From the NCBI GenBank assembly GCA_944393295.1, contig CALXZR010000094.1, positions 1-28,086 of the forward strand: a DNA stretch of 28,086 nucleotides, written 5' to 3'. The notes under the pieces were generated by a model. The model was not told the DNA's origin. It searched no databases and saw nothing but the letters and a program-made list of their open reading frames with translations. Below, piece after piece: positions 15,424-23,845 of the stretch (position 1 is the first letter of the stretch; each line of letters opens with the position of its first letter). Origin of the DNA: an uncultured Clostridia bacterium (GTDB lineage Bacteria; Bacillota_A; Clostridia; TANB77; CAG-508). A program made the position numbers and the translations under genes.

Positions 15424-17430
15424 ATGCCGAGTAAAAATGGTAAAATTTTAGATGATTTAATATTTAAGAGTGGAGTTTATTTAGTAATTATTTTACTTTT
15501 TATAATTGCTTTATGCATGTATGATACCAAATGGATTATTCCTTCAATTATCATATATATATTATTAATTATATATACAATTAGAACAAATAGTAAAAAG
15601 AAAAGTGAAATAGTAAATCATATTCAAGAGATAACTACTGATGTAAATATAGCAACTAAGAAAAACTTAATAAATTCACCAATTCCATTAATTATAGTAG
15701 AAACAGATGGAAATATTATTTGGAAAAGTCAAAAATTTATAGAAGAATTTAAGGAAATAGATATTAGCACATATTTAATGCCTTTAATAAAAGAAATTAA
15801 ATTGGACTTAGAAAAAAATGATGAAAATAAAGAAATTTCTAAGCAATTTAACATAGGAAAGAATTTTTATAAAATACGTGGAGGAGTTGCTAGAAGTAAA
15901 AAGAAGGATAAAAGAAATCAAAGAGAATATATTTTAACACTATATTTTATAGATGATACAAAATACAATGAACTTTTTGATGCTTATAATAATTCTAAAA
16001 ACTGTATAGCAATTGCTGCAATAGATAATTATGACGAAATAGTAAAAAGAGCTATTCCAGAAGAAAAGCTAGAGCTTATAACAAAAATTGAAAAAGAAAT
16101 TTTTGATTGGGCAAATCGTACAGGTGGATTGATAGTAAAGACTGATAGTGATAGTTTTATTTATATTTTTGAACAACAATATTTATCAGATATTGAAAAA
16201 GAAAAATTTGATATATTAGATAGAGTAAAAAAACTAGATACTAAAGTTCAAGTAACATTAAGTATAGCTGTTTCTAATGAAGGAAAAACAAATTATGAAA
16301 AATACAAATCAGCTCTTACTGCTATGGATATTGTATTAGGTAGAGGCGGAGATCAAGCAGTAGTTAGAAGAGATGGTAAATATAAATTTTATGGCGGTAC
16401 TACATTAGAATTAGAAAAGAGAACAAAAGTAAAAGCTAGAACTATAGCATATTCTATTTCTAATTTAATTTCTGAAGCTGATAAAGTAGTTATAATGGGA
16501 CATACAAACATAGATATAGATGCTATAGGTTCTGCAATAGGCATGTGTAAACTTGCTAAAACACTAGAAAAAGAATGTTATATTGCATCTGAACCAACTG
16601 GAAAATCATTAGATAAATTTTTAGAAGAATTAGAAAAATATCCAGAATATGAAAATGTAATTATTTCTGGAGAAAAGGCAGCTGAAATAATAACACCAGA
16701 TACATTACTTATTATAGTAGATACTCACAAGATTAATTATGTAGAATTTCCAGAACTCTTAGAAAAAACAGATAAAAAAGTAATTATAGATCACCATAGA
16801 AAAGTAACAGATTATATTTCAGATCCGATTTTAAGCTTTCATGAAGTATATGCTTCTTCAACAGCCGAACTAGTTACAGAGTTATTACAATATGCTAAAA
16901 CTACTATAGAACTTAATTTAATTGAAGCAGAAGGACTTTATGGTGGTATTATGGTAGATACAAAAGATTTTACATTTAAAACAGGAGTAAGAACTTTTGA
17001 AGCAGCTGCATATTTAAGAAAATTTGGTGTGGATATAATTAGAGTAAAAAAATGGTTCCAAGCAGATTTAGAAAGCTATAATCTAATTGCTGAAATAGTA
17101 AGAAATACAGAAATCATAAATGATTCAATTGCTATTGGCATATATACCAATGCAGATGATAGCAATGCAAACTTAATTTGTGCAAAAGCAGCAGATGAAC
17201 TTTTAACAATTAGTGATATTACAGCATCTTTCGTAATAGGAAAACTTGGAGATAGAGTTTTTATAAGTGGACGATCAATAGGAGATGTAAATGTACAGGT
17301 TATACTAGAAAAATTAGGTGGTGGAGGTCATATTACTTTAGCAGGAGCACAATTAGAAGGATTTTCACTAGAAGATGCAAAACAAGAATTGATTATTAGA
17401 ATTAATGAATATTTTGCAGAATTAGGATAA
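15424..17430 (+). CDS. gdpP: Cyclic-di-AMP phosphodiesterase GdpP
   Basis: GdpP (YybT) hydrolyses the second messenger c-di-AMP to pApA at the membrane, affecting potassium handling, osmotic balance and beta-lactam tolerance in Firmicutes; ppGpp inhibits characterised members. The 668-residue product has the full layout: two membrane helices at about residues 14-32 and 36-53, a degenerate PAS domain (about 85-180), a degenerate GGDEF domain ending in GRGGDQ (about 305-310), then DHH and DHHA1 domains. Metal-binding motifs are intact: GHTNIDID at 359-366 (His360, Asp364, Asp366), VDTH with Asp433, DHH at 456-458, Asp512 in GIMVDTKDF, and GGGGH at 632-636. A GGGAG site precedes the ATG. rplI follows after 20 nt, the standard Firmicute order. 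Confidence 0.96.
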   Translation: MPSKNGKILDDLIFKSGVYLVIILLFIIALCMYDTKWIIPSIIIYILLIIYTIRTNSKKKSEIVNHIQEITTDVNIATKKNLINSPIPLIIVETDGNIIWKSQKFIEEFKEIDISTYLMPLIKEIKLDLEKNDENKEISKQFNIGKNFYKIRGGVARSKKKDKRNQREYILTLYFIDDTKYNELFDAYNNSKNCIAIAAIDNYDEIVKRAIPEEKLELITKIEKEIFDWANRTGGLIVKTDSDSFIYIFEQQYLSDIEKEKFDILDRVKKLDTKVQVTLSIAVSNEGKTNYEKYKSALTAMDIVLGRGGDQAVVRRDGKYKFYGGTTLELEKRTKVKARTIAYSISNLISEADKVVIMGHTNIDIDAIGSAIGMCKLAKTLEKECYIASEPTGKSLDKFLEELEKYPEYENVIISGEKAAEIITPDTLLIIVDTHKINYVEFPELLEKTDKKVIIDHHRKVTDYISDPILSFHEVYASSTAELVTELLQYAKTTIELNLIEAEGLYGGIMVDTKDFTFKTGVRTFEAAAYLRKFGVDIIRVKKWFQADLESYNLIAEIVRNTEIINDSIAIGIYTNADDSNANLICAKAADELLTISDITASFVIGKLGDRVFISGRSIGDVNVQVILEKLGGGGHITLAGAQLEGFSLEDAKQELIIRINEYFAELG

Positions 17431-17450
17431 AATAGTTAGGAGGAAATAAA

Positions 17451-17897
17451 ATGAAGGTTATTTTAAAACAAGATATAAAAGGTGTAGGTAAAAAGGATCA
17501 AATAGTAAATGCAGCTGATGGATACGCACGAAATTATTTATTTCCTAAAAATTTAGCAGTTCCAGCTGATGCTGGAAATATGAATAATTTAAAAGCCAAA
17601 AATGAGTCTATAGCTTTTAGAAAAAGTGAAGATTTAAAAGAAGCAAAGGAAATTGCTGAAAAGTTAAAAAAGATTACTTTGAAATTTAGAGTAAAAGCTG
17701 GAGAAAATGGAAAATTGTTTGGTGGAGTAACTGCAAAAGAAATTTCAGAAGCTTTAAAAAAAGAGTATAATATAAATGTTGATAAAAAGAAAATTTTATT
17801 AAATGAAACTATTAAAAATGTAGGTATTACAAAAGTTGACTTAAAATTAAATGAGGGAGTAATGGCTACAGTATCAATTATGATAGTAACAGCCTAA
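17451..17897 (+). CDS. rplI: 50S ribosomal protein L9
   Basis: L9 binds 23S rRNA near the L1 stalk and helps limit frameshifting. The 148-residue product shows the diagnostic N-terminal RNA-binding domain: MKVILKQDIKGVGKKDQIV, then DGYARNYLFPKNLA at about residues 24-37. The long connecting helix (about 41-75) and the C-terminal domain (about 80-148), with its glycine-rich ENGKLFGGVT loop, follow. Length is typical. A strong TAGGAGG ribosome-binding site lies 7 nt before the ATG. It sits between gdpP and dnaB. Confidence 0.97.
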   Translation: MKVILKQDIKGVGKKDQIVNAADGYARNYLFPKNLAVPADAGNMNNLKAKNESIAFRKSEDLKEAKEIAEKLKKITLKFRVKAGENGKLFGGVTAKEISEALKKEYNINVDKKKILLNETIKNVGITKVDLKLNEGVMATVSIMIVTA

Positions 17898-17954
17898 AGC
17901 TAATAATTACAAATGAAAATAAAAAATAATTATATTTATTTGTAGGAGAAAGTT

Positions 17955-19286
17955 ATGGAATTAGGAAAAATACCACCACATGATGTAGAAGCCGAACAAG
18001 CTATACTTGGTTGTATGCTTACAGATAAAGATGCTGTTATTAGTGCAATAGAAGTTTTAAAAGAGGAAGATTTTTATAGAGAAGATAATAGAGCCATATA
18101 TTCTGCAATATTGAGTTTGTACTCAAGAAACGAACCAATAGATATTATAACTGTAAAGGCAGAATTAGTAGAGCAAGGAAATTTTGAAAGAATAGGTGGA
18201 TTAGAATATTTAGCAGAACTTCCAGAGAGAGTACCAACTACGGCAAATGTTGAAAAATATATAAAGATAGTTGACGAAAAGGCGACTCTTAGAAGCTTAA
18301 TTCAAACTTCTAATGAATTAATTGCCTTAGGATATGATGAGTCTGAAGATGTAGATAATATAATGGATATGGCTGAAAAAAAGGTTTTTGACCTATCACA
18401 GAAAAAATCTGCCAAAGGATATTCAGCTTTAAAAGATGTTTTAGTAGGCTCTTTTGCAGAACTAGAAAAATTATATAATCAAAAAGGTAATGTAACAGGT
18501 ATTACAACAGGTTTTATAGATTTGGATAATAAAACTGCAGGACTTCACAATTCAGACTTAATTATTATAGCAGCAAGACCTGCTATGGGAAAATCTGCTT
18601 TTGCAATAAATTTAGCAACAAATGCAGCAGTAAAAGCAAATGTCCCTGTTGTTATATTTAACTTAGAAATGTCAAAAGAACAAGTAGGAAATAGAATTTT
18701 ATGTAGTGAAGCTATGGTAGATAGTAATAAAATTAGAACAGGGCAAATAGAAGATGATGATTGGATGAAATTAGCTACAACCTTAGGAGAACTTAGTGAG
18801 GCACCAATATACATAGATGATACACCAGGTATTTCTATTATGGAAATTAGAGCAAAATGTAGAAAACTAAAAATAGAAAAAAATATAGGCTTAATAGTAA
18901 TTGATTATTTACAGTTGATACAAGGAACAGGAAAGAGAAATGCAAGTCGTGAGCAAGAAATATCTGAGATAAGTCGTTCTTTAAAGATACTAGCAAAAGA
19001 ATTAGATGTTCCTGTAATAGCTTTATCTCAATTATCTCGTACTGCTGAAAGACGAGATGATAAAAGACCAATGCTATCAGATTTGAGAGAATCTGGTGCT
19101 ATTGAACAAGATGCAGATCTTGTTATATTTCTATATAGAGATGACTATTATAATGAAGATACAGAAAAGAAAAATGTTGCAGAAGTTATACTAGCAAAGC
19201 ATAGAGGAGGTTCAACAGGAACTGTTGAATTAGCTTGGATGCCAAGCTATACAAAATTTGCAAATCTAGATAGACGTTATAGTTAA
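17955..19286 (+). CDS. dnaB: Replicative DNA helicase DnaB (DnaC in Bacillus nomenclature)
   Basis: The hexameric helicase that unwinds DNA ahead of the replication fork. The 443-residue product has the N-terminal primase-interacting domain (PPHDVEAEQAILGCML at residues 7-22, up to about 105), a linker, and a RecA-like domain with Walker A AARPAMGKS at 206-214 (Lys213), the EMSKEQ motif, Walker B ending VIDYLQLI (Asp317), QLSRTAERR and the arginine-finger-type segment RESGAIEQDAD. No intein is present. The ATG has TAGGAG 6 nt upstream; TACAAAT 17908-17914 can pair with ATTTGTA 17938-17944, which touches that site and might modulate translation. A terminator follows, closing the gdpP-rplI-dnaB unit. 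Confidence 0.97.
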   Translation: MELGKIPPHDVEAEQAILGCMLTDKDAVISAIEVLKEEDFYREDNRAIYSAILSLYSRNEPIDIITVKAELVEQGNFERIGGLEYLAELPERVPTTANVEKYIKIVDEKATLRSLIQTSNELIALGYDESEDVDNIMDMAEKKVFDLSQKKSAKGYSALKDVLVGSFAELEKLYNQKGNVTGITTGFIDLDNKTAGLHNSDLIIIAARPAMGKSAFAINLATNAAVKANVPVVIFNLEMSKEQVGNRILCSEAMVDSNKIRTGQIEDDDWMKLATTLGELSEAPIYIDDTPGISIMEIRAKCRKLKIEKNIGLIVIDYLQLIQGTGKRNASREQEISEISRSLKILAKELDVPVIALSQLSRTAERRDDKRPMLSDLRESGAIEQDADLVIFLYRDDYYNEDTEKKNVAEVILAKHRGGSTGTVELAWMPSYTKFANLDRRYS

Positions 19287-19302
19287 AGGTAAAATATAAG
19301 GG

Positions 19303-19352
19303 GATACTAAATTTAAGTGAGAGATATTTAGCACTTTATTAGTATCTTTTTC
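19303..19352 (+). terminator. Intrinsic terminator after dnaB
   Basis: GATACTAA at 19303-19310 pairs with TTAGTATC at 19339-19346, with an inner stem AAGTG 19315-19319 / CACTT 19332-19336 across an internal loop, followed by a T-rich tract to 19352. Confidence 0.8.
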
Positions 19353-19377
19353 TATATTAATGAAGAAAGGAGGAAGT

Positions 19378-20436
19378 ATGAACGATTTTGAAGAAAGAAT
19401 TTTAAAAACAATAAAGAAATATAATTTGATAGAAGAAAAAGATAAAATTGTTTTAGGGGTATCTGGTGGACCAGATTCAATAGCCATGCTATCAGTTTTA
19501 TATGAAATAAAAAAACAAGAAAAAATAGATTTTGATATATATGTAGCGCATATTAATCATGGTATAAGAGAAAATGCAAAATTAGATGAAGAATTTGTTA
19601 AAAATTTTTGTTTAGAAAAAAATATTCAGTTTTTTGTATTACACACAAATATAAAACAGTTGGCAAAAGAAAATAAAAAAGGAATAGAAGAAACTGGAAG
19701 AGAAATAAGATATAATTTCTTTACTCAAATAATGAAACAAACTAATTCAAATAAAATTGCTATTGCACATAATAAAAAGGATAATATAGAAACAATTATA
19801 ATGAATATTTTAAGAGGTTCAGGAGTTTCAGGTTTATGTGGAATGGATTTAAAACAAGGAATTTATATTAGACCTTTATTATTAGAAAATAGAACTGATA
19901 TTGAAGAATATTTAAAGTTAAAAAATATAGTACCAAGAATAGATGAAAGTAATTTTGAAAATGATTATACTAGAAACAAAATTAGAAATGTAGTGTTGCC
20001 GTATATAGAAAAGGAATTTAATTCTAATTTTATAGAAACTTTAAGTAGATTGTCTTTAATTATTAAAGAAGAAGATGAATATTTACAAAGCATAACAGTA
20101 GAAAATTATAAAAATATTTTAATTGAAGAAAAGAACTTGAATATTTGTAAATTAGATAAAAATATAGTGGAAAAAAATGTATATAAATTTGAAGATTTGC
20201 CTACAATTATATTAGATTTAAAGAAGTTTAATAGTTTAGATAGAGTAATAGAAAAAAGAATAATATTATATTCAATAGGAAAATTATTTGGTTCAACCAA
20301 AGGTATAGAAAAAATACATATAGATGATATAATAAAATTATGTAACAATAATATAGGAAATAAATATTTAACTCCAAATAAAAATACTAAAGTTGTAATT
20401 AAAAATAAAAAAATTTATATATCTGCTATAAAATAG
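19378..20436 (+). CDS. tilS: tRNA(Ile)-lysidine synthetase TilS
   Basis: TilS attaches lysine to C34 of the CAU-anticodon isoleucine tRNA, using ATP, so that it reads AUA; this matters greatly in an AT-rich genome with many ATA codons. The 352-residue product has the PP-loop SGGPDS at residues 29-34, [10 protein letters not shown] at 58-67, HNKKDNIET at 131-139 (families usually have HHxDDQxET, so one Asp is Lys and Gln is Asn), [12 protein letters not shown] at 145-156, RPLL at 165-168 and [16 protein letters not shown] at 189-204. The ATG at 19378 was chosen because AAAGGAGG lies just before it; an upstream in-frame ATG at 19360 would place that ribosome-binding site inside the coding region. 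ftsH follows; the hprT gene often found between them is absent. Confidence 0.94.
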   Translation: MNDFEERILKTIKKYNLIEEKDKIVLGVSGGPDSIAMLSVLYEIKKQEKIDFDIYVAHINHGIRENAKLDEEFVKNFCLEKNIQFFVLHTNIKQLAKENKKGIEETGREIRYNFFTQIMKQTNSNKIAIAHNKKDNIETIIMNILRGSGVSGLCGMDLKQGIYIRPLLLENRTDIEEYLKLKNIVPRIDESNFENDYTRNKIRNVVLPYIEKEFNSNFIETLSRLSLIIKEEDEYLQSITVENYKNILIEEKNLNICKLDKNIVEKNVYKFEDLPTIILDLKKFNSLDRVIEKRIILYSIGKLFGSTKGIEKIHIDDIIKLCNNNIGNKYLTPNKNTKVVIKNKKIYISAIK

Positions 20437-20461
20437 AAAGCCGTAAGTTCTTTAAAAATAC

Positions 20462-20488
20462 AAATATTACAGCGATATTTCTTTTTTT
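20462..20488 (+). terminator. Possible weak terminator after tilS
   Basis: AAATAT at 20462-20467 with ATATTT at 20475-20480, then a run of T to 20487. The stem has no G-C pair, so it is probably inefficient. Confidence 0.4.
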
Positions 20489-20496
20489 AAAAGGAC

Positions 20497-20525
20497 TTGA
20501 AAAGAAAAAAATGGTATGCTATATT
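20497..20525 (+). promoter_or_regulatory. Extended -10 promoter for ftsH
   Basis: TTGAAA at 20497-20502, 17-nt spacer, TATATT at 20520-20525 preceded by TGC (extended -10). Initiation near 20532 lies downstream of an in-frame ATG at 20511, which therefore would not be in this transcript. Confidence 0.8.
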
Positions 20526-20558
20526 TTAAGCAAAGTGAAAAAAGGGAGGATACAAAAT

Positions 20559-22379
20559 TTGAAAAACGGAATAAAAACATTAGCCACATGGTTAATTTTA
20601 GCAATTGTTTTTTTTGTTTTGATTTCTGCAGTATTCAATAATACTGATAAAAAAATGGATTATTCAGAGTTAATGACAAAAATAAACAATGGAGAGGTTT
20701 CAGAAATAGAAATTTCTTCAGACAAAACAAAAGCATATGTTACACTAAAAGAAGATGGAACTGCTAAAACAACAAGCTCATTAAAGGAAGTTACAATTCC
20801 TAGTTTAGATAGTTTTATGGAGCAAATATCAGATAAATTAGTAGATAGTCAAATAGTATTATCACAAGAGGAAGAATCAATATTTATGGCTGTACTTAGC
20901 ATCTTTTCTCCTTTTGTTATTTTAATTATTTTCTTATTATTCTGGATTTTAATAATGAATCCAAATCAAAATGGAAATAAATCTTCAATGACATTTGGAA
21001 AAAGTAAAGCAAGAATGATAAACACAACAGATAAGAATAAAATAACTTTTAAAGATGTAGCCGGTGTTGATGAAGAAAAACAAGAATTAGAAGAAATTGT
21101 TGAATTTCTAAAATCACCAAAGAAATTTACTGATATGGGTGCAAGAATTCCAAAAGGTGTTTTATTAGTAGGACACCCAGGAACAGGTAAAACTTTACTT
21201 GCAAAAGCAGTTGCAGGTGAAGCTGGAGTGCCATTCTTTATTATAAGTGGTTCTGATTTTGTTGAGATGTTTGTTGGTGTTGGTGCATCTAGAGTAAGAG
21301 ATTTATTTGAACAAGCTAAGAAAAATGCTCCATGTATTATATTTATAGATGAAATTGATGCAGTTGGTCGTCAAAGGGGTGCAGGTCTTGGTGGAGGACA
21401 TGATGAAAGAGAGCAAACATTAAATCAATTATTAGTAGAGATGGATGGCTTTAGTCCAAACGAAGGTGTTATAGTGTTAGCCGCTACTAATAGACCAGAT
21501 GTATTAGATAAAGCTTTACTTAGAGCTGGTAGATTTGATAGACAAATTGTAGTATCATCACCAGATGTTAAAGCAAGAGAGCAAATATTAGAAGTTCATG
21601 CTAGAAAGAAAAAATTAGCAAATGATGTAGATTTAGGAATTATTGCTAAAAATACAGCAGGTTTTGCAGGAGCTGATTTAGAAAATGTATTAAATGAAGC
21701 AGCTTTACTTGCAGCTAGACGTGATAAAACTGAAATTGGAATGCAAGAAATAGAAGAAGCAATGGTAAAAGTAACAATGGGACCAGAGAAAAAATCAAGA
21801 GTAATTAGTGACAAAGAGAAAAAACTAGTTGCTTTCCACGAAGCCGGTCATGCAGTAGTAAGTAAATTTTTACCAACTCAAGATGATGTTCATCAGATTT
21901 CAATTGTACCAAGAGGTATGGCTGGTGGATATACAATGTATAGACCATCAGAAGATCGTTCTTTTATGAGTAAATCTGAAATGGAAGAAAATATTATATC
22001 ATTACTTGGAGGAAGAGTTGCAGAAGAACTAGTTCTTGGAGATATTTCAACAGGTGCAAGCAATGATATTGAAAGAGCATCTAAGATTGCAAGAGATATG
22101 GTTACAAAATATGGTATGAGTCCAAGACTTGGAACTATTACTTTTGGTTCAGGACAAGAAGAAGTATTTTTAGGAAGAGATTTTGCAACACAAAAGAACT
22201 TTAGTGAAGAAACATCTGGATTAATAGATGAAGAAGTTAAAAGAATAATAGATACTGCTTATGGAGCAGCAAAACAAATTTTAACAGAAAATATTAAAAA
22301 ACTTCATGATGTTGCAAATATCTTATTAGAAAAAGAAAAAATTGATGGAGAAGAATTCCAAGAAATTATGAATGCTTAA
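20559..22379 (+). CDS. ftsH: ATP-dependent zinc metalloprotease FtsH
   Basis: FtsH is a hexameric membrane AAA+ protease that removes damaged membrane proteins and some regulators. Using the TTG at 20559, the 606-residue product has a first membrane helix at about residues 6-26, an extracytoplasmic domain, a second helix at about 108-132, and the AAA domain: Walker A GHPGTGKT at 205-212, Walker B FIDEID with Asp264 and Glu265, and the second-region-of-homology segment ending [10 protein letters not shown]. The protease domain has HEAGH at 427-431. Two departures from the usual pattern are His206 where Pro is typical (GPPGTGKT) and Ala in LLRAGRF where Pro is typical. The TTG is supported by GGGAGG 9 nt upstream and by the promoter position. 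A strong terminator follows. Confidence 0.96.
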   Translation: MKNGIKTLATWLILAIVFFVLISAVFNNTDKKMDYSELMTKINNGEVSEIEISSDKTKAYVTLKEDGTAKTTSSLKEVTIPSLDSFMEQISDKLVDSQIVLSQEEESIFMAVLSIFSPFVILIIFLLFWILIMNPNQNGNKSSMTFGKSKARMINTTDKNKITFKDVAGVDEEKQELEEIVEFLKSPKKFTDMGARIPKGVLLVGHPGTGKTLLAKAVAGEAGVPFFIISGSDFVEMFVGVGASRVRDLFEQAKKNAPCIIFIDEIDAVGRQRGAGLGGGHDEREQTLNQLLVEMDGFSPNEGVIVLAATNRPDVLDKALLRAGRFDRQIVVSSPDVKAREQILEVHARKKKLANDVDLGIIAKNTAGFAGADLENVLNEAALLAARRDKTEIGMQEIEEAMVKVTMGPEKKSRVISDKEKKLVAFHEAGHAVVSKFLPTQDDVHQISIVPRGMAGGYTMYRPSEDRSFMSKSEMEENIISLLGGRVAEELVLGDISTGASNDIERASKIARDMVTKYGMSPRLGTITFGSGQEEVFLGRDFATQKNFSEETSGLIDEEVKRIIDTAYGAAKQILTENIKKLHDVANILLEKEKIDGEEFQEIMNA

Positions 22380-22409
22380 AAAAATAATTAAAGTAAATTA
22401 AATAAATTT

Positions 22410-22440
22410 AAAAACACGTAGGATTTTCCTACGTGTTTTT
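22410..22440 (+). terminator. Strong intrinsic terminator after ftsH
   Basis: AAAAACACGTAGG at 22410-22422 pairs perfectly over 13 bp with CCTACGTGTTTTT at 22428-22440 around a 5-nt ATTTT loop. Confidence 0.96.
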
Positions 22441-22492
22441 AAGTTTATTTTAAGTCTCATTTAAGTTTTTCTTAAGTAAATACTTTTATAAT
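22439..22492 (+). promoter_or_regulatory. Promoter with four 11-bp-spaced TTAAGT direct repeats
   Basis: TTAAGT occurs at 22439-22444, 22450-22455, 22461-22466 and 22472-22477, each starting exactly 11 bp after the last. A perfect TATAAT at 22487-22492 begins 9 nt after the final copy, and no good -35 is present (the bases at that spot are AGTTTT). Direct repeats with an 11-bp period covering the -35 are how OmpR/PhoB-family response regulators bind and activate. The first copy overlaps the T tract of the ftsH terminator. Confidence 0.8.
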
Positions 22493-22523
22493 TAACACAT
22501 ATTAAAAAGAGGAAAGGATTTTT

Positions 22524-23477
22524 ATGAAAAAGAAAAAAGTAATTTTAGTTTTATTGTTTATATGTTTTATTACTATATTTCTTGTTTTTACTTTTTATAA
22601 TGAAAATAATGCAACTGAAAATGGTAGTACAATAGAAATGCAAGAAAATACTAGTGTAGCGAGTTTAAATTCAATAAAAACAAGTTTAACTACTTCTGGA
22701 GAGATAGTTTCAGGTAATACTGAAAAAATTAGCTTAAATACAGATTATAGCTTTTCTACAATGTGTGTAGAGGAAGGAGATAGTGTTACTGAAGGTCAGA
22801 AACTTATTAAATATACAAATGGAACCTATTTGCAGGCACCATATAATTGTGTATTAATATCTAGTAGTCTTCCTGAAAAGGAGGAGATTTGTACAAGTAG
22901 TAATTATGTCGAACTTAAATCTTTAGATAGCTTGGCTATGAGTTTACAGATTGATGAATCAGAAATAAATAAGGTAAGTATAGGAGATGAGGCTGAAATA
23001 GAGATTACATCTACTAATGAAATCTTAACTGGATATGTTACCCAGATTTCAGAAGTTGGTACATATTCTACAAGTGGTTCTACTTTTAGTGCTGTTGATA
23101 GTTTTGCAAATAATGGAAATTTAAAGATAGGAATGTCAGCAAGCTGCACAATTATATTAGAAGAGGCAGAAAATGCACTAACAATACCTTTAGAAGCTTT
23201 GCAGACTGATGATGAGCAAAATAATTATGTAACAGTAATTAATGATGATGGTACAAGTACAAAACAAGAAGTAGAAATAGGCATACAGAATGATGCTTAT
23301 GTACAAATAATATCAGGATTATCTGAAGAAAATAAAATTAAAGTACAAGAAACCTCTACAGATGCTAATAATTCTTTTAGTAATTTCATGCCAGGAGAGG
23401 GAATGGGAAGACAAAATATGGGTGATGAAAATCTACCAGAAAGAACAGGTGAAACGCCGGGCTTTAATGACAAATAA
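22524..23477 (+). CDS. HlyD/MacA-like efflux adaptor (membrane fusion protein), orphan
   Basis: The 317-residue product looks like the adaptor subunit of an efflux pump. It has an N-terminal membrane anchor at about residues 5-24, a biotinyl/lipoyl-like half (MCVEEGDSVTEGQKLIKY at 80-97) and its partner (LQAPYNCVLI at 103-112), a beta-barrel region about 138-215 with IPLEAL at 221-226, a membrane-proximal region about 230-275, and a Gly/Met-rich disordered tail. The alpha-helical hairpin normally between the lipoyl halves is missing; only about 5 residues separate them. Such proteins normally work with an ABC ATPase and permease, but neither is next to it: nrdD follows after 368 bp. A putative response-regulator promoter and an AGGAAAGG ribosome-binding site precede it. 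Confidence 0.82.
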   Translation: MKKKKVILVLLFICFITIFLVFTFYNENNATENGSTIEMQENTSVASLNSIKTSLTTSGEIVSGNTEKISLNTDYSFSTMCVEEGDSVTEGQKLIKYTNGTYLQAPYNCVLISSSLPEKEEICTSSNYVELKSLDSLAMSLQIDESEINKVSIGDEAEIEITSTNEILTGYVTQISEVGTYSTSGSTFSAVDSFANNGNLKIGMSASCTIILEEAENALTIPLEALQTDDEQNNYVTVINDDGTSTKQEVEIGIQNDAYVQIISGLSEENKIKVQETSTDANNSFSNFMPGEGMGRQNMGDENLPERTGETPGFNDK

Positions 23478-23587
23478 AATTATAAAAGTCTATTAAAAAG
23501 GGTAAAAAAACATCCTAAAATAAAATAGGAATTATTCCTAATTTGTCTGGAAAGTCAAGAAATAGGCTTGAGAAATTTTTGAATTTT

Positions 23588-23620
23588 AAAAAATGTAACA
23601 TAAAAGTTACATTTTTTTTT
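23588..23620 (+). terminator. Intrinsic terminator for the adaptor transcript
   Basis: AAAAAATGTAAC at 23588-23599 pairs perfectly with GTTACATTTTTT at 23606-23617 around an ATAAAA loop, followed by more T. It lies about 110 nt after the stop codon, leaving a sizeable 3' UTR. Confidence 0.93.
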
Positions 23621-23763
23621 TATTTTTTTAGCAAAACTTAGAGCATAAAGAAATAATTAATATGCAACCGAACAAAATAAAATTTAAAAGAAGTAAAACC
23701 AAAATAAATGTAATCTTACAAAAACAAGATTTACAAGAAGTTGGAAACATAACAAGTACCCAT

Positions 23764-23791
23764 TTGACATTACTTTTTCTTATGCTAAAAT
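23764..23791 (+). promoter_or_regulatory. Promoter for nrdD
   Basis: Perfect TTGACA at 23764-23769, 16-nt spacer, TAAAAT at 23786-23791 preceded by TGC (extended -10). Confidence 0.82.
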
Positions 23792-23806
23792 GAATTCAAG
23801 AAAAAC

Positions 23807-23818
23807 AAATACGTATTT
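23807..23818. promoter_or_regulatory. 12-bp perfect palindrome at the nrdD transcription start region
   Basis: AAATACGTATTT lies about 15 nt downstream of the -10 element, where a bound repressor would block transcription. It does not match the NrdR-box pattern I know, so the regulator is unknown. Confidence 0.5.
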
Positions 23819-23845
23819 TAGTTCTATAATTTGGGGGTACTTAAA

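Larger units (their letters stand above)
23478..23845. other. 368-bp intergenic region between the adaptor gene and nrdD
   Basis: No supported gene. It holds a perfect inverted repeat TAGGAAT-T-ATTCCTA at 23526-23540, a small hairpin TCAAG 23555-23559 / CTTGA 23567-23571, a strong terminator at 23588-23620, an AT-rich stretch with no signal I can name (23621-23760), and then the nrdD promoter and palindrome. A 43-codon frame from ATG 23662 lacks a ribosome-binding site and runs into the nrdD promoter. Confidence 0.6.

Noticed and set aside
19360..19377. ATG at 19360 as the tilS start
   Set aside because: The AAAGGAGG ribosome-binding site is within these codons, so the ATG at 19378 is the better start.
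23662..23793. 43-codon frame beginning MQPNKIKFKR between the adaptor gene and nrdD
   Set aside because: No ribosome-binding site, overlaps the nrdD promoter including its -10 element, and the composition looks like translated AT-rich intergenic DNA.
23831..23845. TTG at 23831 as the nrdD start
   Set aside because: It would bury the GGGGG ribosome-binding site inside the gene; the ATG at 23846 starts the standard ATP-cone sequence.
23750..23845. NrdR boxes upstream of nrdD
   Set aside because: No pair of sites resembling the known NrdR-box pattern is visible; only the unrelated palindrome at 23807-23818.
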